In this document: positions 22,597 to 30,671 of the stretch, piece after piece
Layout: each line of letters starts with the position of its first letter
Numbering within the stretch: the first letter of the stretch is position 1
Source: an uncultured Armatimonadota bacterium
GTDB taxonomy: Bacteria > Armatimonadota > Fimbriimonadia > Fimbriimonadales > Fimbriimonadaceae
Length of the DNA stretch: 55,399 bases
Assembly (NCBI GenBank): GCA_903904815.1
Contig: CAIVDU010000114.1
Span: 1-55,399 of the forward strand
Direction: 5' to 3'
Made by a program: the position numbers and the translations under genes
The notes under the pieces: model-generated
Databases searched by the model: none
The model's input: only the letters and a program-made list of their open reading frames with translations
Told to the model about the DNA's origin: nothing

Positions 22597-24257
22597 AACC
22601 TCTCGCAGCGGTGACCGAAGCAAGTGTCACGCTTGCCGCCTTGGAACTCGCCGTCGCCGAATTTCGATTCGACGACGCGCGTAGTTTCTCCGAGAACCTC
22701 GCCTTTCGGGAATCACGTAACGCTCGATTTCAAGCCTTGAGAGGTCGAGTTCTCCTCCACCTCAACGACTACAAGGGCGCCGTGTCGTTTCTCCAGTCGG
22801 CACTCTCCGGAGGAGAACGCGGAGTCGATTCCTGGCTTTGGCTTGCCGAGGCGTTCGAGCAACTAGGCAAGGATTCTGAGGCGTTGAAAGTGTTGGCCCG
22901 AGCCAATCATCAACATCCGAAAAGCGCTCTCATTGCGAGCCGAATGGCAGGATTGCTGGTCGCTGTGGGCGACTCTCGGTCGGCCATCGCCTACGCCCGC
23001 ATTGCCCTGGGCTTAAACCCCACTTTGGGTCAGACCCAACTCATTCTTGCCCAGGCGCTTACCGAAATTGGACAAGGAGATGAGGCCAAAGCTCCCCTAG
23101 AAGCCGCCCTGGGAGATCCAACCGCAGAGGCGATGGCAGCCGGAATGCTCGGCTACTGGCACCAGGCCCGCGGCCAATCGTCCGAGGCGAAAGCCCTCTT
23201 CGACCGGTCGATCCGAGTCCAACCCAAACAGGCGTTAGCCTACTATGGATGGTCGCAAAGTACCCGTGTAATGGGGAAGGACCGGGACCGACTCGACGCT
23301 ATCCGGGAACTTGCGAACGATCCAGCCTTGCCCCCAGAAGATGCCATGAATCTCCACTACGTCCTTGGCAAGGGCCTCGCCGACCTCGGCGAGTACGAGT
23401 CTTCGATGGAACACTTTGACGTAGCGAACGAATTTGCTTTCAAGCAGAACCTAGGATCTCGTCCCTTCAACCGGCATCGTTACGCTCAGATTATCGATTC
23501 GACGATCGCCACCTTTACCGCCGAGTTTTTTCGCGCGAATCGAAGAGTCGGCGCCCTTTCAAGAAAGCCCATCTTTGTCCTCGGAATGATGCGCTCGGGC
23601 ACCACGTTGGTCGAGCAGATCCTTTCAAGTCACCCTCAAGTTACCGCTGGTGGCGAGCTTTCGTTCTGGCTTGACAGCGTCGGCCGCGCCTTCGATGTTG
23701 ACAAGCGAACGGTGGACCTCAAGCGCTTGCCCCGACTCGAAGAGGAGTTCGCCCGTTTGATCGATTCGATCAGTCCGTCTTCAGCTCATGTGACGGATAA
23801 GATGCCGCAGAACTTCCAAGTCTTGGGTCTGATTCATCTCGCATTTCCGAATTCACCCATCATCCACATCAGGCGTCATCCAGTCGACACCTGCTTTTCC
23901 ATCTACACCACACCCTATCAACTGTCACCCGACTTCGCTCATTCGAGGGAGTCGATCGTGTTTGCTTACCGCCAATATCAGCGGCTTATGGCCCACTGGC
24001 GAAAGGTGTTGCCTGCCGAACAGTTCCTGGAGATCGACTACGAAGATCTCACCGCCAACCCGGAGCGCGTCACTCGTAAGCTCGTCTCGTTCTGCAAACT
24101 GGAATGGAACGAAGTCTGCCTCCAGCCCGAGAAGAATGAACGGGTGGTGGCAACCCCTAGCCTAGTAGCCGTTCGCCAGCCGATTAACCGTTCCGCAGTT
24201 GATCGATGGAAAGTGTACGAGCCCTGGCTCGGTGAATTTGCGAAACTCCTTCCTTGA
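22587..24257 (+). CDS. TPR-sulfotransferase
   Basis: A 556-residue protein. Residues 1 to about 320 are tetratricopeptide repeats (for example AEAFEQLGKDSEALKVLARA); residues 330-556 are a sulfotransferase domain. The PAPS 5'-phosphosulfate loop is FVLGMMRSGTTLVEQILSSH and the 3'-phosphate segment is IIHIRRHPVDTCFSIY. Such proteins transfer sulfate from PAPS to a peptide, sugar or small molecule held by the TPRs. TTG at 22587 or GTG at 22611 could be the start; the former overlaps the CXXCH gene by 10 bases. No membrane segment is visible. The acceptor is unknown. Confidence 0.85.
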   Translation: MEIEPLAAVTEASVTLAALELAVAEFRFDDARSFSENLAFRESRNARFQALRGRVLLHLNDYKGAVSFLQSALSGGERGVDSWLWLAEAFEQLGKDSEALKVLARANHQHPKSALIASRMAGLLVAVGDSRSAIAYARIALGLNPTLGQTQLILAQALTEIGQGDEAKAPLEAALGDPTAEAMAAGMLGYWHQARGQSSEAKALFDRSIRVQPKQALAYYGWSQSTRVMGKDRDRLDAIRELANDPALPPEDAMNLHYVLGKGLADLGEYESSMEHFDVANEFAFKQNLGSRPFNRHRYAQIIDSTIATFTAEFFRANRRVGALSRKPIFVLGMMRSGTTLVEQILSSHPQVTAGGELSFWLDSVGRAFDVDKRTVDLKRLPRLEEEFARLIDSISPSSAHVTDKMPQNFQVLGLIHLAFPNSPIIHIRRHPVDTCFSIYTTPYQLSPDFAHSRESIVFAYRQYQRLMAHWRKVLPAEQFLEIDYEDLTANPERVTRKLVSFCKLEWNEVCLQPEKNERVVATPSLVAVRQPINRSAVDRWKVYEPWLGEFAKLLP

Positions 24258-24603
24258 GACGACAAGCCTACTAACCGATCCCGGTCGCCTTGGCGAAAGA
24301 ATCTGCGTCGAGATCGGATCGAATGATGTCTTGCCCATAACCTCACGGATCTGCTAGAAGACGAACACGATCCTGCCGTACTCGACGCTATCGCAGCCAG
24401 CGAGTTAAGCCCATCGTTGGATCCCCTCAGGCAGGCCATTCACGGGCGACGGGCCGAACTTAGAGGAGCATTGGACACATTGGGAGCGTCGCTGTTTTTC
24501 CTTCAGCCAGCCGAATTCGTCTGTCACCTGAGGGGTTACTGGGACCTCGGTCATTTGCCGTCCAACCGAAGCGCCAACCCTGAGACGATGAACAAGCCTG
24601 GAG
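24258..24603. other. Intergenic stretch with a possible gene remnant
   Basis: In the plus frame, bases 24327-24629 are open but start with no ATG after an in-frame TGA at about 24324. The translation (AVLDAIAASELSPSLDPLRQ; LFFLQPAEFVCHLRGYWDLG) looks protein-like, yet no family was recognised. It may be a decayed gene that runs into the 3' end of the lipoprotein on the other strand, or chance. Confidence 0.3.
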
Positions 24604-25059
24604 TTAGGGTGCCTTGGTATAGGTCGTGACGCCATTCTGGTCGGTGTGAGTCAGCGTCTTGGCGTCTTCCGACGCTGTCAGTTCGTAGGCTTTGAAAACA
24701 CCGTCTGCCGCGCTGCCACCCGGAAAGTGTTCTTTGTCCATTCCCATGTAGGAATCCGGCGAAAGCGTGAGCGTCGTCCCGGCTTGCTTCCACTTGCCAC
24801 CTGAATCGACTTCTTGCATCTTGGCCGTGTAGCTACCATCGCCGTTGAGAGTCAGCGTACTCTCAGTAGAGGCCTTGGTCTCGGAGAACCGGGAGAGGCC
24901 AGCATTCTGGGATGACCCTTTGCCTTGTGTCGGCTTAGGTGCGATCGCCTTGACCACTCCCTTCCAAGTCCCCGCGTAGGGACTCGACGAACAGCCTTGA
25001 ATGGAGCAAAGGCTGAGAAGTGTTAAGAGTAACGCGAAAGCCTTAACATTTAAGTTCAT
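24604..25059 (-). CDS. Lipoprotein of unknown function
   Basis: A 151-residue exported protein with signal peptide LNVKAFALLLTLLSLCSIQG and lipobox SIQGC. The mature part starts SSSPYAGTWKG and continues as a beta-rich domain (STLTLNGDGSYTAKM, LTLSPDSYMG, TLTHTDQNGVTTYTK). This pattern resembles lipocalin-like or extracellular DUF domains that begin GTW and end in repeated strands. Two acidic/serine-rich linkers lie between. It is transcribed alone, opposite to the sulfotransferase. Function unknown. Confidence 0.7.
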   Translation of the reverse strand: MNLNVKAFALLLTLLSLCSIQGCSSSPYAGTWKGVVKAIAPKPTQGKGSSQNAGLSRFSETKASTESTLTLNGDGSYTAKMQEVDSGGKWKQAGTTLTLSPDSYMGMDKEHFPGGSAADGVFKAYELTASEDAKTLTHTDQNGVTTYTKAP

Positions 25060-25292
25060 AAGAGACCGCTGGTTCCCGCTAGGCCTCGATGCTTAGGGGC
25101 TAGAGAAATGATACCTATTCCCTAAATCCAGCCGTGGGCTTCTGTCCAAGGCGCGTTTCTGGCCAAACCTACAGTTTCCGGAAACCGAAGACTGGAGCCA
25201 CCGGCTCCATTGTATTTTGTCGACCATCCACTGTAGCCGCGGGCTCTATCCGCGGTTCATACCCTACCAACTCCCGAACGAAATACCGGTGC
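25060..25292. other. Intergenic region with two small hairpins
   Basis: GGAGCC-ACC-GGCTCC at 25194-25208 is followed on the plus strand by ATTGTATTTTG. A second inverted sequence CCGCGG-GCTCTAT-CCGCGG lies near 25237-25255. Neither can be assigned with confidence; one may terminate thrC transcription. Confidence 0.35.
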
Positions 25293-26432
25293 TTATGCCA
25301 GTGCCTCGATGTACTTCACGCCAGAACCCGTGTTAAACAACACCACGAGGTCCTGTGGCTGAATGAACCCGCGAGATGTCAACTTGCGCGCTGCCGCCAG
25401 AGTCGCTCCGCCTTCCGGTGCGGCGAAGATGCCGGTCTTGGAAGCAATCTCTTTGGCGGCTGAGATCATCTCGGGGTCAGTCACCGTGATGGCAAAGCCC
25501 TGGGTGGCGCGAATGGCGTCCAGCATGATGAAGTCGCCGACCGCCTTGGGCACCCGAAGTCCCGAGGCGGCGGTGTGGGCATTGGGGAACAGCTCCGCAA
25601 ATCTCTGGCCTTGGTCGAAGGCCGTCACGATCGGAGCACAGCCCTCGGCTTGTACCGCGACCATCTTCGGGCGTCGTCCGTCTATCCATCCCATTCGCTC
25701 CATCTCGTCGAACGCCTTCATCATGCCGACCAGTCCAGTTCCACCGCCCGCCGGATAGACGATGACGTCTGGGAGCCGCCATTCAAGGGCCTCCGCGAGT
25801 TCGTATCCCATCGTCTTTTTGCCTTCGACCCGATACGGCTCCTTGAGGGTGCTCATATCAAACCAACCCTCCTGATCCCTCAGCTTGGCGATTTCGGCCG
25901 CGCAGTCGTTGATCAACCCATCGATGAGTCGGACATCCGCTCCGTGACATTGGGCCTCGACAATGCAGGCTTTGGGGGTATCGGCGGGCATAAACACGTG
26001 AGCCTCCAAACCGGCCTTCGCCGCGTAAGCAGCCAGTGCTCCACCTGCATTTCCCGCGCTCGGTACCGCCAATTTAGTTGCACCAAGGTGTTTTGCCACC
26101 GATACGGCCGCGCTCATTCCCCTGGCCTTGAAGCTTGCCGTCGGATTGACCGATTCATCTTTGATGTACCATCGCTCCCCGAACATCGGTGAGTGGTACA
26201 AGGGAGTCATGCCCTCGCCGAGACTGATCGGCGGAACCGGCGGCATGACTTCTCGGTACCGCCACATGCTGTTCTCGCGATCCTTGAGGACCGCCCGGTC
26301 CAGCGTGCTTGGACTGAGATCGTAGTCGGCGTAAAGCGGTCTGCTATCTTCCTCGCATACCGTCAACAACTGGCCGTATTCATACTGTCGGCCGCAAAAG
26401 GTGCAGTGAAGTCCAGTGATCATTCTTGGCAT
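25293..26432 (-). CDS. thrC: Threonine synthase
   Basis: A 379-residue PLP enzyme converting O-phosphohomoserine to threonine. The N-terminal cysteine segment HCTFCGRQYE...TVCEEDSRPL is typical of one threonine synthase branch. The PLP lysine lies in NPTASFKARGMSAA; the phosphate loop PSAGNAGGALAAY, YPAGGGTGLVGM and NTGSGVKYIEAL complete the fold type II pattern. An upstream ATG at 26522 would add 30 residues overlapping the divergent GspG-like gene; the ATG at 26432 (MPRMITGLHC) fits better. It is a single gene. No homoserine kinase or dehydrogenase is nearby. Confidence 0.85.
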   Translation of the reverse strand: MPRMITGLHCTFCGRQYEYGQLLTVCEEDSRPLYADYDLSPSTLDRAVLKDRENSMWRYREVMPPVPPISLGEGMTPLYHSPMFGERWYIKDESVNPTASFKARGMSAAVSVAKHLGATKLAVPSAGNAGGALAAYAAKAGLEAHVFMPADTPKACIVEAQCHGADVRLIDGLINDCAAEIAKLRDQEGWFDMSTLKEPYRVEGKKTMGYELAEALEWRLPDVIVYPAGGGTGLVGMMKAFDEMERMGWIDGRRPKMVAVQAEGCAPIVTAFDQGQRFAELFPNAHTAASGLRVPKAVGDFIMLDAIRATQGFAITVTDPEMISAAKEIASKTGIFAAPEGGATLAAARKLTSRGFIQPQDLVVLFNTGSGVKYIEALA

Positions 26433-26540
26433 CAGTAAACCTCGTGAGGAGGGTCCAATGAACTCTGATCCGGACCCGACGTCTCCCTGACCATGGATAG
26501 GGTGAGGGGCAGGTTTTGGCAATGTACTCGCAGTTGCGAT

Positions 26541-26963
26541 ATGAGGTTTTTCGCTTACGCTCTCAGGACCATGGGGCTAGGAGCGGTGCTTGTGGGGTTC
26601 AATGGGTGTGCACTCCTTCGCGTGTACACGTACAGTGGAAGCAGTTCTCCCAAGGTGGCAGCCGCCAAGTCGGACTTAGCCACGATTTCCAGTGCCCTTC
26701 AGAACTTTCGCCTCGACTGCGATCGATACCCGACTCAGAAGGAACGGCTGAAGGCGCTGACCCAAATGCCGGTTACGCTGGAATCGAAGTGGAAAGGCCC
26801 CTACATTTCGAGGTTGCCCCCGACGGACCCATGGGCAAGATCCTATCTGTACCAAACGCTTAAGCGGGGCAAGTCCCAAACCTACCGACTGACTTCATTC
26901 GGTGAAGACGGCATACCGGGTGGAATCGACGAGGCTGCCGATATTGTCGAAGAGGGGCCGTAA
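26541..26963 (+). CDS. GspG-like domain on a lipoprotein-type signal
   Basis: A 140-residue protein. The C-terminal 100 residues match the soluble domain of the major pseudopilin GspG: AAKSDLATISSALQNFRLDC, DRYPTQKERLKALTQMP, KWKGPYISRLPPTDPW and SFGEDGIPGG. The N terminus is not a prepilin signal. It is a hydrophobic stretch ending GFNGCALL, which looks like a lipoprotein signal although the -3 residue is atypical. The start ATG at 26541 (MRFFAYALRT) removes an unlikely 16-residue extension. It is divergent from thrC. It might be a lipid-anchored relative of GspG rather than a pilus subunit. Confidence 0.65.
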   Translation: MRFFAYALRTMGLGAVLVGFNGCALLRVYTYSGSSSPKVAAAKSDLATISSALQNFRLDCDRYPTQKERLKALTQMPVTLESKWKGPYISRLPPTDPWARSYLYQTLKRGKSQTYRLTSFGEDGIPGGIDEAADIVEEGP

Positions 26964-27201
26964 GTAGCTTGACAAGCGCATTTGTCGCCTGTTGAAGAGC
27001 TTGTAATCTAGCCGACCCAAACCCCAAGCACCCGTCATGTTGAGCTCGCGAAACACCCCCTTCTGTGGTCGGAGCTTCCAGAATTGACTCCGAGATGTTG
27101 AAATAGCGGAGGCTTTCCTTCGTTCATTCGGAGCCAAATGGACACTGTCGAGATAAACCCTGGAGTAGAAGCGGACGGGAGCCCGCTGCTACCCCACCAA
27201 T
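26964..27201. repeat. Intergenic region with a GTCATGTTGAG-type segment
   Basis: The stretch CCCGTCATGTTGAGCTCGCG (27031-27050) followed by AAACACCCCC has the form of dispersed GTCAT-ended repeats and echoes the ACCCGTCAT start of the palindrome at 6.36 kb. No complete inverted partner is visible here, so it may be a decayed copy. Confidence 0.3.
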
Positions 27202-28134
27202 TTAGACCGTCGCCGTCAAGCTCGAAAAAAGAGGCACCAACTGCTCCGCCAAAGCATCCATGACGACGTCGTCGGCATTAATGACTCTAGCGACTCGGAA
27301 ATTAAGTCCCAACTCCTCGCACTTCGCGCGTGTCTCAATTCCGAGATCATAGAGCACTTCGAGGTGATCCGAGATGAATCCGACCGTGCAGGACAAAACG
27401 TTCGTGACCTTTCCAGCAGCCTGTCGCTCGATCACTTCCAAGATGTCCGGGCCAAGCCAGGGTTCACCGGTCGTGCTCGCGCTCTGGTAGGCGAACGTCC
27501 ATCTTGGGATGCCCAGCTTGTCTGCGACTAGCTGGCTTGTCGCCATGAGCTCGTCCGGATACGGGTCGCCGGAGGCCAGCGCTCTCATTGGAAGGCTGTG
27601 AGCCGAGAAGATCACAAGGGTTGACGTAGGATCCCAGCCAGCCATCTGTTCGCTAACTCGTTCTGCGAGCGCGTCGATGAACGCTGGCAAGGTTCCCCAC
27701 CGCTCGAGAAGAGCGAACTTCATGTCTTTCCCGTTCTCGGCATGCGACTCCATCGCGTACTTCTTGTACTGGGCGATGCTGAAGGTGCTGAAATGAGGCG
27801 CCAAAACAACGCCTACTGCTTCTTCGATGCCGTCCTCCGCCATCTGGGTGACGACGTCGGCAATGAACGGGTTGGTGTGCTTCGTCCCGATGTAGAGATC
27901 TGTCTCGATCCCCCGCTTCGAAAGGCCCTGCTGAATGCCAGCTGCCTGTGCTTCCGAGATCTTCGTAAGTGGGGACGGCCCACCGATCGCGTTGTACCGA
28001 TCGATCAGGTCTTGCAGAAGCTCCGGAGTTGGTGGACGTCCGTGCCGGATGTGGGTGTAGTAAGGCGCGACGTCGTCAATAGTGGCGGGCGTGCCGTAGT
28101 GCATGACGAGGAGACCTTTCTTTGGTTCACTCAT
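27202..28134 (-). CDS. hemH: Ferrochelatase
   Basis: A 310-residue ferrochelatase, inserting Fe2+ into a porphyrin. Typical parts: LLVMHYGTPATIDDVAPYY, IRHGRPPTPELLQDL, YNAIGGPSPLTKI, the catalytic FSAHSLPMRALASGD with its His, TFAYQSASTTGEPWLGPDI and CTVGFISDHLEVLYDLGIE with the second conserved His and Glu. No C-terminal Fe-S cysteine cluster is present. HemQ is encoded in the same operon, so the natural substrate may be coproporphyrin III (the CpfC role); this is inferred. It is the last gene of the cluster and overlaps hemY by 8 bases. Confidence 0.9.
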   Translation of the reverse strand: MSEPKKGLLVMHYGTPATIDDVAPYYTHIRHGRPPTPELLQDLIDRYNAIGGPSPLTKISEAQAAGIQQGLSKRGIETDLYIGTKHTNPFIADVVTQMAEDGIEEAVGVVLAPHFSTFSIAQYKKYAMESHAENGKDMKFALLERWGTLPAFIDALAERVSEQMAGWDPTSTLVIFSAHSLPMRALASGDPYPDELMATSQLVADKLGIPRWTFAYQSASTTGEPWLGPDILEVIERQAAGKVTNVLSCTVGFISDHLEVLYDLGIETRAKCEELGLNFRVARVINADDVVMDALAEQLVPLFSSLTATV

Positions 28135-29542
28135 GATTGATTGATGATTTCCTTAATACGGATTGCGCTACATCGCGCCCTTGGCGCACGCAGTCCGGAA
28201 TCCCGACACCACGATATGATGTGCCAGCTAGATGCAGTCCTCGCAGTGGTGTCAGCGCGGCAACGATGCCGTCGAGACGTTCCAGGTGGCCTACTTCATA
28301 TTGCGGCAAAGCACGCCTCCAGCGGTGCGTTGTTTCAAAAATTGGTGATTCTTTTGGCACAAAGAGTTGCTCGAATGCCCTCTTGCCGATCTCGATCATC
28401 GATTCTTCTGAGGCCGTATCCACGTCCACACTGCCAAAGCGACCAAGGAAGAGCCTTACAAGAATTGTGTCAGATGGCGCACGCCCAGGCCACTTATTGG
28501 AACTCCACGTACCGCCGGTAACGGGAAACTTTTCATGGTAGGGGACCAAGAACCCGGTTCCACTCAAACCCCCGGGGACCGCGTTTGCCGGGTAAGCGAG
28601 CGTCACGATCGCTCCTGACACGTGCTTGATGGCATGGAGTCTCTCAGAAGCTTCTGGGGCGGCGCTTTGAACAATTCGAGCCGCATGGTAGGCGGGCGTC
28701 GCTAGAATCACGTCATCGGCGATCCATTTTCGCCCGTCCGCAGCGGTGACCTTGAGTCCACCTTCCACCGGATCGATGGATTCAACGAACGTATCGAGTT
28801 CAACGCGAGTTTTACCAAGCCGCCCGACAAGAGTCTCAACGAGTGTTCCCATGCCGTTCTTGAATGACAAAAACGTATTTCGGCGCTTGCCCCTCGGCTC
28901 AACCGGATCCTCAGTACGTTGTCTCTTACGCGCGACCATGCCTCCGGCCAGACTTCCGAATTCTCGCTCCAGGTCAAAGTAGGCAGGGTAGAGAGCTTTC
29001 ATCGATAGGGTCTCCGGTGAGCCACCATGGGTGCCAGCAAGGAGCGGTTCGGCAACGACACGGCTGAACTCCTCTCCAAATCTCCTTCGAAAGAACGAAG
29101 CGATCGACTCGTCGCTCCCGTTGCCTGCTGGCACAGTTGGCTCATCGGTCACCGCCTTCTTAGCCGCATCCGTCAAGAAGTCGGCTTCGTTGACCGCATC
29201 GGGTTCCGAATAGGTGAGTGTGACGAGACCGCCCGGAACTCGATGAAGCTTTCCACCGATGAGCATCGAGAACTCCTTCGCCTGGGGTTCTACAAGTTGG
29301 TCCCCTAGCCCGAGTTCCTCGGCCAAGTCGATCGCCCAAGGTTTTCGAGTGAAGAGGGAGTCCGCCCCTTGTTCGACGACGAGAGTCGAATCGTGCCACG
29401 GGATCTGCGCCGTTCCAACCTTTCCACCTAGGTGGGGCGCGGCTTCTAACAAGGTGACTTCGCAGTCACCCTCCTTGTCCAGCGTGTAGGCTGCCGTCAG
29501 TCCAGTCACGCCGCCGCCAACGATCACAATTCGGGGTCTCAT
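28127..29542 (-). CDS. hemY: Protoporphyrinogen/coproporphyrinogen oxidase
   Basis: A 471-residue FAD-dependent oxidase of the HemY/HemG-PPO family. The FAD fingerprint IVIVGGGVTGLTAAYTLDKE starts at residue 5; VVEQGADSLFTRKPWAI, GTHGGSPETLSMKALYP and the C-terminal GIVAALTPLRGLHLAGTSYR then GVGIPDCVRQGRD are all typical. With HemQ present, the enzyme more probably oxidises coproporphyrinogen III (CgoX role). It is peripheral to the membrane in relatives; no membrane helix is visible here. It starts 15 bases after hemE and overlaps hemH by 8 bases (ATGAGTGA). Confidence 0.85.
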   Translation of the reverse strand: MRPRIVIVGGGVTGLTAAYTLDKEGDCEVTLLEAAPHLGGKVGTAQIPWHDSTLVVEQGADSLFTRKPWAIDLAEELGLGDQLVEPQAKEFSMLIGGKLHRVPGGLVTLTYSEPDAVNEADFLTDAAKKAVTDEPTVPAGNGSDESIASFFRRRFGEEFSRVVAEPLLAGTHGGSPETLSMKALYPAYFDLEREFGSLAGGMVARKRQRTEDPVEPRGKRRNTFLSFKNGMGTLVETLVGRLGKTRVELDTFVESIDPVEGGLKVTAADGRKWIADDVILATPAYHAARIVQSAAPEASERLHAIKHVSGAIVTLAYPANAVPGGLSGTGFLVPYHEKFPVTGGTWSSNKWPGRAPSDTILVRLFLGRFGSVDVDTASEESMIEIGKRAFEQLFVPKESPIFETTHRWRRALPQYEVGHLERLDGIVAALTPLRGLHLAGTSYRGVGIPDCVRQGRDVAQSVLRKSSINHE

Positions 29543-29557
29543 ACGGTTAGGTTAGGA

Positions 29558-30580
29558 TTAACCGACGCTCACCGTTTGTTGGACGGTCTCCACCAATCGT
29601 TGAACGTTCTCCAGCGGCGTGTCTGGATAGATGCCGTGACCGAGATTGAAGATGTGTCCCGGCAACGCGAGCCCCTGCTCCAGAATGACTTTCGCTCTCC
29701 TTTCGATCAGGTCGGGGTTTGTGATGAGCACCGCCGGGTCAAGGTTCCCCTGAAGGGGCGTAGGCCGAAGCTTTGCCGCTGCCTCGGTGAGGCTGATGCG
29801 CCAATCGACGCCGATGACGTCTCCGCCGGCCTCTTGCATCACCGGGAGAAGAGCGGAGGTCCCGGTTCCAAAATGGATGGCGGGAACGCCAGCTAGCTTC
29901 ACCCTCTCAAAGATGAGCCGCATATGGGGCAGCAAAAACTCTCGGTAGGAGGCTTCATCGATGACTCCGATCCAACTATCGAAGAGCTGAATAGCATCGA
30001 CGCCCGCCTCGATCTGAGCCTCAAGGTAAGAGGCGACCACGTCGGCAAGGAGACCGATCAGGGAGTGCCACAACTGTGGCTCCGAGTACATGAGCGCACG
30101 AGTGCGCTTGTGTTCCTTAGATGGCCCACCTTCGATCATGTACGAAGCGAGAGTGAACGGGCAGCCAGTGAATCCGATGAGAGGCACCTTCAGCTCTCGT
30201 TTCAGGATCCTGATCGTCTCCATGACGAACGAGAGACCTTCGCGGGGCTCGAATGCGGAAAGCCCATCGACATCGGCCTTAGTTCGGATCGGGTGCTCGA
30301 CCACCGGCCCGACACCCTCTTTAATATCAAAGGGGGCGCCCATGGGGGTAAATGGAACGGTCAAGTCCGAGAACAGAATCGCCGCATCGAAACCAAAGCG
30401 GCGGATTGGCTGAAGAGTAATTTCTGCCGCCAGATCCGGAGTGCTGACCGCTTGAAGCATCGTGTGTCCTTCGCGGATTTTTCGGTACTCCGGAAGGTAG
30501 CGGCCCGCTTGGCGCATTACCCAGATCGGAGTTCGGTCGACCGACTCTCCACGACATGCTCTTAAAAAACGATCGTTCAT
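29558..30580 (-). CDS. hemE: Uroporphyrinogen decarboxylase
   Basis: A 340-residue enzyme turning uroporphyrinogen III into coproporphyrinogen III. Diagnostic motifs: the N-terminal TPIWVMRQAGRYLPEYR, ILFSDLTVPF, GFTGCPFTLASYMIEGG, QLFDSWIG, HFGTGTSALLP, GVDWRISLTEA and QGNLDPAVL, then GHIFNLGHGIYPDTP. The ATG at 30580 (MNDRFLRACRG) is preferred over one 8 codons upstream because the family starts here. It lies about 90 bases after hemL and 15 bases before hemY. Confidence 0.95.
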   Translation of the reverse strand: MNDRFLRACRGESVDRTPIWVMRQAGRYLPEYRKIREGHTMLQAVSTPDLAAEITLQPIRRFGFDAAILFSDLTVPFTPMGAPFDIKEGVGPVVEHPIRTKADVDGLSAFEPREGLSFVMETIRILKRELKVPLIGFTGCPFTLASYMIEGGPSKEHKRTRALMYSEPQLWHSLIGLLADVVASYLEAQIEAGVDAIQLFDSWIGVIDEASYREFLLPHMRLIFERVKLAGVPAIHFGTGTSALLPVMQEAGGDVIGVDWRISLTEAAAKLRPTPLQGNLDPAVLITNPDLIERRAKVILEQGLALPGHIFNLGHGIYPDTPLENVQRLVETVQQTVSVG

Positions 30581-30671
30581 GGTGCTTCTACTACTGAGTT
30601 CCAAATCAGGCGGACAGAACTGCCAACCGCTGGATTGAAAAAGAGAAAGGAGTCAGGGAGTGGAATCGAGT

